From the NCBI RefSeq assembly GCF_000423405.1, contig NZ_KE384013.1, positions 1 through 64,000 on the forward strand: a stretch of DNA of 64,000 bases, given 5' to 3'. A program made the position numbers and the translations under genes. Shown here in pieces: positions 8,159-17,212 of the stretch. This DNA is from Mesonia mobilis DSM 19841 (GTDB lineage Bacteria; Bacteroidota; Bacteroidia; Flavobacteriales; Flavobacteriaceae). The notes under the pieces were generated by a model that saw only the letters and a list, made by a program, of their open reading frames with translations, made no database searches and was not told the origin of the DNA. Position 1 is the stretch's first letter. Every line of letters starts with the position of its first letter.

Positions 8159-9649
8159 GTGAAAAAAACCATTGCTATAATTAGTGTTTTTCTACTTTTA
8201 ATTGCCGGCTATTTTGTGGCGCAATTAGTTGCTAAAAATAAAATTGAAAAGACCTTAGCTAAAGAAATTGAATTTAAAGAAGTGAGTGTTAATCTTCTTG
8301 GTGGCAAGGTTGAAGTGCTTCAGGCGAAATACGATAAGAACGCTAAATCGCTAATTACCGATAAAATTGAAGTGAACGGTTTTAGTTATTACCAGTTTCT
8401 TGTGAATAATAAAATTGAAGTCGACGAGTTGCTGGTGAACGATGTTGAAGTGGTGATGACTTCAGCTTCAAAAAAAGATGCTAACCAACAAAACTCTAAA
8501 AGTAATTTTGATAAAGAAGTTGTGGTGAAAAATGTAAATGTAAACGGAACGTTCAGGTTTCAGCAAGATTCACTTCGAACTTTAAAAGTTCAGCATTTCG
8601 ATGTCGCGATAGATTCTTTAGGTTTGAATAGTAAAACGCTAAAAGAAACCATTCCTTTTCAGTATAAAGATTATAAAATTCAGATTAATAAAATTGCATA
8701 TACGGTAAATCAACTTCAGGATGTAATGGTAAAGGAAGCGTTGATTCAGCCTTCAGTAATCACATTTAATACAATTGAATATAAACCTCGTTTTTCAAGA
8801 GAAAAGTATGTTGAAGTGATTCCGTACGAAAAAGATTTAATGAATCTTAAGATGAAGCAATTGCAGATCAACGATTACGATTATTCAATTACTGAAGATT
8901 TTAAGCTTTTTGCGGCTCGTTATATTGAGTTAGATAGTTTAGATTTTTCGATCTATAGAGATAAAACCGTTCGAGACGATACGCGCGAAAAAGATTTGTA
9001 TAGTAAAATGCTTCGGGAGATGAAGTTGAAATTAGCTATCGATAGTGTGAAAGTAAAAAACACGCATCTAGAATATGAAGAGCTAATTCAAAAGAGCAGA
9101 CCGCCGGGAAGAATATTTTTTGACGATTTAAATATGAATATTTACACCATTACCAATCAAAATTTAGATCGGGCAGATTTTCCGGAAACTAAAATTAATG
9201 TGAATACAAGTTTTATGGGGAAATCACCATTTAAGGTGGATTGGAATTTTAAGATCAACGACGAGAATGATGTCTTTACTATAAGCGGAAACTCATTTAA
9301 TATTCCTGAAGGGTCAATTAATTCATTTTTTGCGCCCGCCATGGGAATGAAAACTCACGGAACGGTAAACGAGCTTTATTTCAATTTTAGAGGAAATAGC
9401 GATCAGGCAAGTGGTGATCTTCAAATTGCGTATGAAGATTTTAAGATCGATGCTTTAAAAAAAGGGAGTAACGAGAAAAATAAATTTTTAAGTGCGATCG
9501 TGAGCTTGGTGGTGAAGAAAGATTCTAAGGCTAACGGGGAAACAAAAGCAAATCCAGAAGCAGTAAAAAGAAATAAAACTAAATCTTTTTGGAACTACTT
9601 CTGGAAATGTTTAGAAGCCGGCCTTCGAGAGGCGGTTATGAAATTTTAA
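8159..9649 (+). CDS. AsmA-like membrane-anchored protein
   Basis: 496 aa, GTG start (no ATG lies near the start of homologous sequence; the GTG directly precedes KKTIAIISVFLLL). One N-terminal membrane helix (residues 4-24) is followed by a long series of amphipathic beta strands, including repeated phrases of the type KVEVLQAKYD, VVVKNVNVNGTFRF and MKLKLAIDSVKVKNTHLEYEE. This is the pattern of AsmA/DUF748 proteins, which form beta-groove structures in the periplasm and are linked to lipid traffic between membranes. The extreme C-terminus (FWNYFWKCLEAGLREAVMKF) is amphipathic and also seen in such proteins. Family assignment is by pattern, not by a catalytic motif. Its end overlaps the convergent stress protein gene by 14 bp. 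Confidence 0.6.
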   Translation: MKKTIAIISVFLLLIAGYFVAQLVAKNKIEKTLAKEIEFKEVSVNLLGGKVEVLQAKYDKNAKSLITDKIEVNGFSYYQFLVNNKIEVDELLVNDVEVVMTSASKKDANQQNSKSNFDKEVVVKNVNVNGTFRFQQDSLRTLKVQHFDVAIDSLGLNSKTLKETIPFQYKDYKIQINKIAYTVNQLQDVMVKEALIQPSVITFNTIEYKPRFSREKYVEVIPYEKDLMNLKMKQLQINDYDYSITEDFKLFAARYIELDSLDFSIYRDKTVRDDTREKDLYSKMLREMKLKLAIDSVKVKNTHLEYEELIQKSRPPGRIFFDDLNMNIYTITNQNLDRADFPETKINVNTSFMGKSPFKVDWNFKINDENDVFTISGNSFNIPEGSINSFFAPAMGMKTHGTVNELYFNFRGNSDQASGDLQIAYEDFKIDALKKGSNEKNKFLSAIVSLVVKKDSKANGETKANPEAVKRNKTKSFWNYFWKCLEAGLREAVMKF

Positions 9650-10472
9650 AAGTAATTACCGGTTTTTTAGAATGGTTCACTAAATCTTCGCTAACGCTAC
9701 CGTTTAAGAAGTGAGCAAGCCCTTTTCTTCCGTGTGTGCTAATACCAATTAAATCTGCTTTCTTTTGAGCGGCAAATTTTAGAATACCTTTCTCAATAGA
9801 TTCTGCATTGTAAACATTTAAAGTGTAATTAGTAAACTCGACACCTTCTAAGAATTCTTTCATCTTCTTTTCTAGGTATTCAGAAGTTTTAAATTTATTA
9901 GCCGTATTTATATAAACCAAGTGCATTTTAGCGCCAATGGCATCGGCAAATTTGGTAGCTTCAATAAAAGAGTTTTTTACGTGTGGTACAAAATCACAAG
10001 CAAAAATAAAGTCTTGCGTCTCTAAAATTGGCTTCTTTTCTTTAATAACTAATACAGGAATATCTGAGTTTCTAACTACTTTTTCTGTATTAGAGCCAAT
10101 AAATACCTCTTTAATTCCGCTAGAACCATGCGATCCCATTACGATTAAATCGCAATCATTTTTTTGAGCTACCTCTTTAATGCCTTCAAAAGTTTCTTTA
10201 AAAAGCACGGTTTCGTATACAGGAATATCTTTTAAAAATGCTTTATCTTTAACTTCTTCAAATCTATTATGGGCAAGCTTCATAAAGTAAAGCGCTTCAG
10301 GAATATCGTTGTGAGTTCCTTCTATTAATCCGGCGTCTACTAAGCCAACAGGAAGCTCTAGCATGTGTAATAGGTAAATTTCGCTTCCGTACTTTTTTGC
10401 TATTTCTGCAGCTACTTCGAGTGCGTTGTTAGCCTGTTCAGAAAAGTCGGTTGGGACAAGAATTTTTTTCAT
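9636..10472 (-). CDS. Universal stress protein, tandem UspA domains
   Basis: 278 aa made of two UspA domains (about 1-148 and 152-278). The first starts KKILVPTDFSEQANNALEVA and contains GSHGSSGIKEVFIGS, a match to the ATP-binding pattern G-x2-G-x9-G-S. The second contains STHGRKGLAHFLNGS, with the same G-x9-G-S end. Tandem Usp proteins of this size are common in Bacteroidota; ATP binding by both halves is inferred from these motifs. A near-consensus -7 box (TAACTTTA on the minus strand) lies upstream. Single gene. Confidence 0.92.
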   Translation of the reverse strand: MKKILVPTDFSEQANNALEVAAEIAKKYGSEIYLLHMLELPVGLVDAGLIEGTHNDIPEALYFMKLAHNRFEEVKDKAFLKDIPVYETVLFKETFEGIKEVAQKNDCDLIVMGSHGSSGIKEVFIGSNTEKVVRNSDIPVLVIKEKKPILETQDFIFACDFVPHVKNSFIEATKFADAIGAKMHLVYINTANKFKTSEYLEKKMKEFLEGVEFTNYTLNVYNAESIEKGILKFAAQKKADLIGISTHGRKGLAHFLNGSVSEDLVNHSKKPVITFKIS

Positions 10473-10564
10473 TTTAAATGAATTTTAGATAGTTAATTAT
10501 TCTTAGTATAAAGTTACGAATAATTTAGTTTTTAAATCAGATTTCTAAACTCAAAAATTATTAC

Positions 10565-10572
10565 TATATTTG
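10565..10572 (+). promoter_or_regulatory. Promoter -7 box of the rimP-nusA-infB operon
   Basis: TATATTTG matches TAnnTTTG exactly, 62 nt before the rimP ATG. The -33 position has no clear TTTG. The leader hairpin at 10597-10617 lies between this box and rimP. Confidence 0.6.
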
Positions 10573-10596
10573 CAATCAGAAGTTAATGATTAATTC

Positions 10597-10622
10597 GAGG
10601 GGACATAAAGTCCCCTCTTTTT
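10597..10622 (+). promoter_or_regulatory. Leader hairpin, attenuator-like, before rimP
   Basis: Perfect 8-bp GC-rich stem GAGGGGAC (10597-10604) with GTCCCCTC (10610-10617), loop ATAAA, followed by five T. This has all the parts of an intrinsic terminator but sits downstream of the operon promoter and 13 nt before the rimP start. It may be an attenuator controlling an operon that encodes NusA, or simply the terminator of a short upstream transcript. I prefer the attenuator reading because no gene precedes it on this strand. Confidence 0.6.
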
Positions 10623-10634
10623 ATAAATGTTTTC

Positions 10635-11096
10635 ATGCTAGAACAAGAAGTAAGAAGATTAATAGAAGAAGCTTTAGAAGAAAACCCATCTTTATTTTTA
10701 ATTGAATTTGAAATTAAAGGTGATAATCAAATTTTAGTGGTTATCGATGGTGATAAAGGCGTTTCTGTTAACGATTGCATCGAAGTAAGTCGAAAAATTG
10801 AGCACAATCTCGATCGAGATGAGCAAGATTTTTCATTAGAAGTAACTTCTGCCGGTGCAGCTTCTCCTTTAGCAATGCCAAGACAATTCAAAAAGAATGT
10901 AGGCAGAAAGTTAAGCGTGAAAACAGAAGAGCAGCAATTTGAAGCAAAGCTTGAAGAAGCAAATGATGAGGAGATCACATTGCGTTGGAAGGCGAGAGAA
11001 CCTAAACCTGTAGGTAAGGGTAAAGTAACTGTAAATAAGGAGGCTGTGTTGGAATACGCAGATATTGTAGAAGCAAAAGTGATGATAACATTTTAA
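10635..11096 (+). CDS. rimP: Ribosome maturation factor RimP
   Basis: 153 aa. N-terminal alpha/beta domain with LFLIEFEIKGDNQILVVIDGDKGVSVNDCIEVSRKIEHNLD and the following SLEVTSAGAASPL, which corresponds to the conserved LEVSSPG segment of RimP; C-terminal SH3-like domain (about 85-153). RimP helps assembly of the 30S ribosomal subunit. First gene of the conserved rimP-nusA-infB operon; nusA follows after 12 nt. Confidence 0.93.
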   Translation: MLEQEVRRLIEEALEENPSLFLIEFEIKGDNQILVVIDGDKGVSVNDCIEVSRKIEHNLDRDEQDFSLEVTSAGAASPLAMPRQFKKNVGRKLSVKTEEQQFEAKLEEANDEEITLRWKAREPKPVGKGKVTVNKEAVLEYADIVEAKVMITF

Positions 11097-11108
11097 CCTA
11101 ATTTTGAT

Positions 11109-12344
11109 ATGGAAAATATCGATTTAATTAATTCTTTTTCAGAATTTAAAGACGATAAATTAATAGATCGTGTAACGCTAATGGCGATTTTGGAAGATGT
11201 ATTTAGAAATGCACTGAAGAAGAAATTTGGAGAAGATGATAATTTTGATATAATTATAAACCCTGATAAAGGAGATTTAGAAATTTGGAGAAATAGAGTT
11301 GTAGTGGCCGATGGTGAAGTTGAAGATGAAAATCAAGAAATTTCACTTACCGCAGCAAGAAAAATTGAACCAGATTTTGAAGTAGGAGAAGATGTTTCTG
11401 AAGAAGTAAAACTTATAGACTTAGGAAGAAGAGCAATTTTAGCATTAAGACAAAACCTTATTTCTAAAATTCACGAGCACGACAATACTAATGTTTATAA
11501 GCAATTTAAAGAGTTGGAAGGCGAAATTTACGCAGCAGAAGTTCATCACATTCGTCATCGTGCAATTATTTTGTTAGATGATGAAGGGAACGAGCTGGTA
11601 ATGCCAAAAGACAGACAAATCCCTTCAGATTTCTTTAGAAAAGGAGAAAATGTTAGAGGAGTCATCGAAAGTGTTGAGTTAAAAGGTAACAAGCCCGTAA
11701 TCATCCTTTCTAGAACTGCTCCGGTTTTCTTAGAAAAGTTATTTGAACAAGAAATCCCAGAAGTTTTTGACGGTTTAATTACGGTTAAAAGAGTAGTAAG
11801 GATTCCTGGTGAAAAAGCAAAAGTAGCAGTAGATTCTTATGATGATAGAATCGATCCTGTAGGAGCTTGCGTCGGGATGAAGGGTTCTCGTATTCACGGT
11901 ATCGTGAGAGAATTAGGGAACGAAAATATAGATGTAATCAATTACACAACCAATAATCAACTGTTAATTACAAGAGCATTAAGTCCTGCAAAAGTAATGT
12001 CAATAAAAATTGACGACGAAAACATGACAGCTCAAGTAATGTTGAAGCCGGAAGAAGTTTCAAAAGCAATTGGTCGCGGTGGTCACAATATTAGACTGGC
12101 CGGTCAATTAACAGGCTACGAAATAGACGTGTATAGAGATGGTGAAGCAGATGAAGATGTAGAACTTAAAGAGTTTGCAGACGAGATCGATGCTTGGGTA
12201 ATTGAAGAGTTTTCAAGAATTGGTTTAGATACCGCAAAAAGTATTCTTGAAAAAGATGTAGACGATTTAGTTAAAATTACAGACCTGGAAGAAGAAACTA
12301 TTAGAAATGTGATCCAGGTGCTGAAAGAAGAATTTGAAGATTAA
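11109..12344 (+). CDS. nusA: Transcription termination/antitermination factor NusA
   Basis: 411 aa. The N-terminal RNA polymerase-binding domain (1-130) includes LMAILEDVFRNALKKKFG; an S1 domain follows (about 131-200), then two KH domains with VGMKGSRIHGIVRELGNENIDVI and IGRGGHNIRLAGQLTGYEIDVY. A C-terminal helical segment includes DLVKITDLEEETIRNVIQVL. It is shorter than the E. coli protein and lacks its two acidic repeats, which is normal for Bacteroidota. It lies between rimP and infB in the standard order. Confidence 0.96.
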   Translation: MENIDLINSFSEFKDDKLIDRVTLMAILEDVFRNALKKKFGEDDNFDIIINPDKGDLEIWRNRVVVADGEVEDENQEISLTAARKIEPDFEVGEDVSEEVKLIDLGRRAILALRQNLISKIHEHDNTNVYKQFKELEGEIYAAEVHHIRHRAIILLDDEGNELVMPKDRQIPSDFFRKGENVRGVIESVELKGNKPVIILSRTAPVFLEKLFEQEIPEVFDGLITVKRVVRIPGEKAKVAVDSYDDRIDPVGACVGMKGSRIHGIVRELGNENIDVINYTTNNQLLITRALSPAKVMSIKIDDENMTAQVMLKPEEVSKAIGRGGHNIRLAGQLTGYEIDVYRDGEADEDVELKEFADEIDAWVIEEFSRIGLDTAKSILEKDVDDLVKITDLEEETIRNVIQVLKEEFED

Positions 12345-12405
12345 TTATTTATTAAAATACTTAATCAAATAATTAAAGAATAAGAGGTTAATTTAGAGGC
12401 AATTT

Positions 12406-15135
12406 ATGGCTGAAGCAAAACAAATGCGATTAAATAAGGTATTGCGCGAATTCAATATTTCTTTAGACCGTGCGGTAGAATTTCTATCGGCACAAGGCTA
12501 TGATATTGATGCGCGCCCTACTACTAAAATTTCAGATGAAGTTTACAAAGTCTTGTTTGAGAAATTTCAAACAGATAAGAGTAAAAAGGTAGCTTCAAAA
12601 GAAGTTAGTGAAGAGCGCAAAAAAGAAAAAGAAGAACTCCGTATGGCTCGAGAAAAAGAGCAGCAGGAGAAACTTCGAAAGCTAGAAGAAGAGCGTAAGA
12701 AGAAGGAAGAGGAAGAGCGTATTGTAAAGGCTAAAAATAAACTAGAAGGACCTAAACAAGTAGGTAAGATCGATCTAGATAAAAATAAAAAGCCTAATAG
12801 ACCTGAAGCGAAGAAAGAGGAAAACGCAAGGCCAAAGCAGCAAGAAGAAAAGCCTGCTAAAGCTCAAGATAAGCCAGAAGCTTCAAAGTCAGGAGAGTCA
12901 AAATCTGCAGATAAAAAACCTGTAGATGCTTCAGCTAAAAAAGAAACTGAAAAATCTGCGGAATCTCAAGAAGAAGATCGTTTAGAGACAAAATATCAGA
13001 AACTAAACGGCCCCAACTTTACCGGAGAAAAGATCGACCTTAGCAAATTCAAAAAACCGGCGAAGAAAAAAGACGATAAGAAAGACGATAAGTCGAATGC
13101 TGCGAATAAGAAAAAGCGTCGTAGAAGAATAAGCAAGGATAACAATACTAATTCTGGAGGTAACAGAAAAGGAAACTTCAATAAAGGTAACAAGCGTCGT
13201 AGACCGGCAGCTGTTAAGAAAGAAGAGCCTACAGAAGAAGAAGTACAAAAACAAGTAAGAGAAACTTTAGAAAAACTTCAAGGGAAGTCTTCTAAAGGTA
13301 AAGGTGCTAAATATAGAAGAGATAAAAGAGATCAGCATCGTCAAAAGTCTGAAACAGAACAAGCACAACAAGAACAAGAAAGCAAAACATTAAAAGTAAC
13401 CGAGTTCGTTACCGTTAGTGAAGTTGCAACGATGATGGATGTGCCGGTAACTAAGGTGATCTCTGCTTGTATGTCTTTAGGAATGATGGTGACGATGAAT
13501 CAGCGTTTAGATGCTGAAACCTTATCTATTGTTGCTGAAGAATTTGGTTACGAGGTAGACTTTGTAACTTCAGATATTGAAGAGTCTATTGAAGTTGAGC
13601 AAGACAATCCTGAAGATTTAGTTGGTCGAGCGCCTATTGTTACGGTAATGGGTCACGTAGATCACGGTAAAACTTCATTACTAGATTATATTCGTAAAGA
13701 GAATGTAATTGCCGGTGAGAGCGGTGGTATCACACAGCATATCGGAGCCTACGGAGTAGAATTAGATAATGGCGAAAAGATCGCTTTCTTAGATACTCCA
13801 GGTCACGAGGCCTTTACAGCGATGAGAGCACGTGGTGCGCAAGTAACCGATATTGCAGTAATCGTAATTGCAGCAGATGACGATGTGATGCCGCAAACAA
13901 AAGAGGCAATTTCTCACGCGCAAGCAGCGGGAGTACCAATTGTATTTGCAATTAATAAAACAGATTTACCGACCGCTAATCCAGAGAAGATTAAAGAGAA
14001 GTTAGCTTCGATGAATCTTTTAGTAGAAGATTGGGGAGGTAAAGTTCAATCCCAAGATATTTCAGCTAAAAAAGGAGATGGCGTTAAAGAGCTTTTAGAG
14101 AAAGTCTTACTAGAGGCAGAGCTTCTAGAGCTTAAAGCAAATCCTAATAAATTAGCTAGTGGAGCGGTTGTAGAAGCGTTCTTAGATAAAGGTAGAGGTT
14201 ATGTTTCTACGATTTTAGTACAAGCAGGTACGTTAAAGATCGGAGATTACGTATTAGCCGGTACTACAAGTGGTAAGATCAAGGCGATGCACGATGAGCG
14301 TGGTAACGATGTAAAAGAAGCAGGTCCGTCAACACCGGTATCGATCTTAGGTTTAGATGGTGCGCCACAAGCTGGAGATAAATTCCAGGTGATGGAAGAC
14401 GAGCGTGAAGCTAAAGATATCGCTTCTAAGCGTACGCAGCTTCAACGTGAGCAAAGTGTGAGAACGCAACGTCACATTACCTTAGATGAAATTGGAAGAC
14501 GTATTGCACTTGGTGACTTTAAAGAGCTGAACATTATCTTAAAAGGTGATGTTGATGGTTCTGTGGAGGCATTAACTGATAGTTTCCAAAAACTTTCTAC
14601 AGAAGAAATTCAGGTGAATATTATTCATAAAGGAGTTGGTGCGATTACAGAAAGTGATGTGTTGCTAGCTTCAGCATCAGATGCGATCATTATCGGATTT
14701 AACGTGCGTCCTGCAGGAAATGCAAATCAGGTAGCAGATCATGAAGAGATCGATATTAGAACGTATTCGATTATTTACGATGCGATCAATGATCTTAAAG
14801 ATGCGATGGAAGGAATGCTTTCTCCAGAGTTGAAAGAAGAAGTGACCGGTAATGCTGAAATTAGAGAAACCTTTAAGATCTCTAAAATCGGAACCATTGC
14901 AGGTTGTATGGTAACTAGTGGGAAGATCTATAGAAACAGTAACATTAGATTAATTCGTGAAGGTGTGGTAATTTACACTGGAGTATTAGCTTCATTAAAG
15001 CGTTTTAAAGACGATGTGAAAGAAGTTTCTAAAGGTTACGATTGTGGTATGCAAGTGAAAAATTACAACGACATTAAAGAAGGCGATGTAATTGAAGCGT
15101 TCCAAGAAGTAGAAGTGAAGAAAAAACTTAAATAA
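12406..15135 (+). CDS. infB: Translation initiation factor IF-2
   Basis: 909 aa. A short N-terminal IF2-N domain ([20 protein letters not shown]) is followed by a long, highly charged K/E/R/Q-rich linker (about 55-330) and a second IF2-N-like domain. The GTPase domain shows G1 GHVDHGKTS (residue about 416), G3 DTPGHEAF and G4 NKTD, then domains II-IV that bind initiator tRNA and the ribosome. The charged linker is lineage-typical. Last gene of the rimP-nusA-infB operon, followed 20 nt later by a strong terminator. Confidence 0.97.
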   Translation: MAEAKQMRLNKVLREFNISLDRAVEFLSAQGYDIDARPTTKISDEVYKVLFEKFQTDKSKKVASKEVSEERKKEKEELRMAREKEQQEKLRKLEEERKKKEEEERIVKAKNKLEGPKQVGKIDLDKNKKPNRPEAKKEENARPKQQEEKPAKAQDKPEASKSGESKSADKKPVDASAKKETEKSAESQEEDRLETKYQKLNGPNFTGEKIDLSKFKKPAKKKDDKKDDKSNAANKKKRRRRISKDNNTNSGGNRKGNFNKGNKRRRPAAVKKEEPTEEEVQKQVRETLEKLQGKSSKGKGAKYRRDKRDQHRQKSETEQAQQEQESKTLKVTEFVTVSEVATMMDVPVTKVISACMSLGMMVTMNQRLDAETLSIVAEEFGYEVDFVTSDIEESIEVEQDNPEDLVGRAPIVTVMGHVDHGKTSLLDYIRKENVIAGESGGITQHIGAYGVELDNGEKIAFLDTPGHEAFTAMRARGAQVTDIAVIVIAADDDVMPQTKEAISHAQAAGVPIVFAINKTDLPTANPEKIKEKLASMNLLVEDWGGKVQSQDISAKKGDGVKELLEKVLLEAELLELKANPNKLASGAVVEAFLDKGRGYVSTILVQAGTLKIGDYVLAGTTSGKIKAMHDERGNDVKEAGPSTPVSILGLDGAPQAGDKFQVMEDEREAKDIASKRTQLQREQSVRTQRHITLDEIGRRIALGDFKELNIILKGDVDGSVEALTDSFQKLSTEEIQVNIIHKGVGAITESDVLLASASDAIIIGFNVRPAGNANQVADHEEIDIRTYSIIYDAINDLKDAMEGMLSPELKEEVTGNAEIRETFKISKIGTIAGCMVTSGKIYRNSNIRLIREGVVIYTGVLASLKRFKDDVKEVSKGYDCGMQVKNYNDIKEGDVIEAFQEVEVKKKLK

Positions 15136-15153
15136 GAGTTTTTAATTATAAAT

Positions 15154-15188
15154 AAAAAAGCGGCTTGAAAATTTCAAGCCGCTTTTTT
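15154..15188 (+). terminator. Bidirectional terminator after infB
   Basis: Very long perfect stem, AAAAAGCGGCTTGAAA (15155-15170) with TTTCAAGCCGCTTTTT (15172-15187), with flanking A and T runs. It lies between convergent infB and the SPOR gene and can serve both. Confidence 0.9.
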
Positions 15189-15211
15189 TATGCGTCAATG
15201 TTAGTTATTTA

Positions 15212-15595
15212 TTAAGGTTTAAATATAATGGCGCTTTTAAAGTCTTTTTTCAGCTTTACGAAAGCGCGCTCTGCTTCCAAGCGATTTCTGAAGTCGCCAA
15301 CCCAAACTTTATAATTAGGTGTTTCAAAAACGATGTCTGAGCGCCATTCGCTATAAGTCGTTTCAAACTCTTTCTTTACTTTATTGGCTTCATTTAAATT
15401 TGAGCCATAAAACAGCTGAATTTTATAACGTTCGTTAAGTGTATTGTTCTCGACCATTTTTGCTTTTAAAACAACAAGTTCTTGTATTAGCGGATCGGCT
15501 TCGATGGAAGTTTGTGCGTTTAACTTTGAGTTGCTAAAAATAAATAAGCAAGTCGCTGCAAATAAGCCGGGTATAATGTTAAATTTATTTTTCAT
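15212..15595 (-). CDS. SPOR domain-containing exported protein
   Basis: 127 aa with a signal peptide (residues 1-27, ending SKLNA). The C-terminal SPOR-like domain (about 55-127) reads YKIQLFYGSNLNEANKVKKEF, YKVWVGDFRNRLEAERAFVKLKKDF and AIIFKP. SPOR domains bind glycan strands of peptidoglycan that lack stem peptides, so a cell-wall association in the periplasm is expected. The mid-region LIQELVVLKAKMVENN is helical. Single gene with its own promoter, convergent with infB. Confidence 0.85.
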   Translation of the reverse strand: MKNKFNIIPGLFAATCLFIFSNSKLNAQTSIEADPLIQELVVLKAKMVENNTLNERYKIQLFYGSNLNEANKVKKEFETTYSEWRSDIVFETPNYKVWVGDFRNRLEAERAFVKLKKDFKSAIIFKP

Positions 15596-15611
15596 TTTTC
15601 AGTGTTTTTTA

Positions 15612-15645
15612 CAAAAATAGAACTAATTGTGAACTTCATCTCAAA
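15612..15645 (-). promoter_or_regulatory. Promoter of the SPOR protein gene
   Basis: Minus-strand TTTG (15642-15645) and TATTTTTG (15612-15619), spaced 22 nt. The -7 box is an exact TAnnTTTG match, 16 nt before the ATG. Confidence 0.6.
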
Positions 15646-15717
15646 TTTCTTTATTTAGAAATATTATAAATTAGCTATTAACAATACTGTAACATTCCTA
15701 AAATCATCTTTAAGTAT

Positions 15718-15725
15718 TACTTTTG
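15718..15725 (+). promoter_or_regulatory. Promoter -7 box of the act-cox operon
   Basis: TACTTTTG is an exact TAnnTTTG match, 91 nt before the actA ATG. The -33 region is weak. No other -7 box of this quality is seen between here and the terminator at 27488-27521, which suggests one transcript for all eight genes. Confidence 0.5.
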
Positions 15726-15816
15726 TCGTTGAAATTTACGGTCTAATAAGAGTTTTTTAAGCTAACTAATTCATTATAAAAACCGTACCAAACTAAGATG
15801 TTAATTCAGCTGTAAT

Positions 15817-17178
15817 ATGGAAAAGGTGAATACCCGCCATTCAATTTCAAGAATACTACTTCTATTACTAGTAGTTTTATTTTCGTTTTCACAAAACTTA
15901 ATCGCTCAAGAAGAAGCGGCTTCAGCCGAGCAGGAACAATCTGCGGAAGGCGGAGATCAGGAAGCTGCTGTGGCGGCAACTGGTGGTGATGCTGCTGCGG
16001 GAAAAGAATTGTTTAATTCTCTTTGTGCTTCTTGTCATAAAAGATATAAGAGATCTACTGGTCCTGCGTTAAATGGAGTGACCGATAGACGCGAGACAGA
16101 TTGGTTGTATCGTTGGATTAAAAATAGTCAGGCTATGATTGCTGAAGGTGATCCTGAAGCGGTGGCTATTTATGAAGAATTTAATCAAACGGCAATGACT
16201 CCGTTTCCTCAACTTTCTAATGAGGATATTGATAATATTTTAGCTTATGTAGAGCAGCCAAAACCAGAGCCTCAAGCGCAAGCTCAGATTCCTGGTGATG
16301 GAGGTAAATCTTCAGGTTCTGGAGTTTCAAACGATATTATTTTAGGTGTTCTTGCTTTTGTGTTGTTATTGTTAATCGTTGTTCTTGTTTTAGTGAATAA
16401 AACATTGAATAGATTTGCGACGGCAAGCGGAGTTGAATTACCGGTTACTGAAAAAAGAAAGCCGATCTGGAAAGCTTTTGTTGAGAATCAATTCTTAGTA
16501 TTGGTTACTTCTGTGTTCTTGCTTTTAGCGGGAGGTTATTTTGCGTATGGTTATTTAATGCAGGTTGGTGTAGATCAAGGTTATCAACCGGTTCAGCCAA
16601 TTCATTATTCGCATAGAATTCACGCAGGAGATAATGAGATCGATTGTAAGTACTGTCACTCTTCTGCTCGAGTAAGTAAAACATCTGGTATTCCTTCGTT
16701 AAATGTTTGTATGAACTGTCATAAATCAATTAGTGAGGTTGCAGATGCTTCTAATCCTAATTCTTCAGTAACGGAAGAATATTCAAAAGAATTTTATGAT
16801 GGTGAGATCCAGAAGTTGTATGAAGCGACTGGTTGGGATCCTGCTACGCAATCATATACCGGTGAAACAAAGCCTGTAAAATGGGTGAGAATTCACAACC
16901 TTCCAGACTTTGCTTACTTCAATCACTCGCAGCACGTATCTGTAGCTGGAGTTGCTTGTCAAGAATGTCACGGTCCTGTAGAGGAGATGGAGGTGATGTA
17001 TCAATATTCTCCATTAACAATGGGTTGGTGTATTAACTGTCACAGAGAAACAAACGTGAAAATGGAGGGTAATGAATATTACGAGAAAATTCACGATGAG
17101 TTATCTAAAAAATATGGTGTTGAAACATTAACGGCGGCTCAAATGGGTGCGTTAGAATGTGGAAAATGTCACTACTAA
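15817..17178 (+). CDS. actA: ActA: multiheme cytochrome c of alternative complex III, with extra N-terminal heme domain
   Basis: 453 aa with a signal peptide (cleavage near NLIAQ). Six CxxCH heme sites are visible, at cysteines 70, 277, 298, 381, 405 and 448. The first lies in a separate class I-type cytochrome c domain (about 50-150, with distal methionine candidates in TAMTPFP), followed by a proline/glutamine linker, a membrane helix (about 173-193), a second one (about 225-245) and then the pentaheme domain. In Rhodothermus marinus ActA is described as a pentaheme protein, so the N-terminal monoheme domain is an addition here. ActA receives electrons from the ActB iron-sulfur clusters and delivers them to periplasmic or oxidase-bound cytochrome c. 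First gene of the operon; actB begins 34 nt downstream. Confidence 0.93.
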   Translation: MEKVNTRHSISRILLLLLVVLFSFSQNLIAQEEAASAEQEQSAEGGDQEAAVAATGGDAAAGKELFNSLCASCHKRYKRSTGPALNGVTDRRETDWLYRWIKNSQAMIAEGDPEAVAIYEEFNQTAMTPFPQLSNEDIDNILAYVEQPKPEPQAQAQIPGDGGKSSGSGVSNDIILGVLAFVLLLLIVVLVLVNKTLNRFATASGVELPVTEKRKPIWKAFVENQFLVLVTSVFLLLAGGYFAYGYLMQVGVDQGYQPVQPIHYSHRIHAGDNEIDCKYCHSSARVSKTSGIPSLNVCMNCHKSISEVADASNPNSSVTEEYSKEFYDGEIQKLYEATGWDPATQSYTGETKPVKWVRIHNLPDFAYFNHSQHVSVAGVACQECHGPVEEMEVMYQYSPLTMGWCINCHRETNVKMEGNEYYEKIHDELSKKYGVETLTAAQMGALECGKCHY

Positions 17179-17212
17179 TAAATTAAATAAGAAGCTAATT
17201 CTATATAATAAT

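Noticed and set aside
12996-13254. Two minus-strand frames inside infB rich in Leu/Phe
   Set aside because: They are antisense shadows of the lysine/glutamate-rich IF-2 linker; AAG/GAA codons read backward give CTT/TTC.
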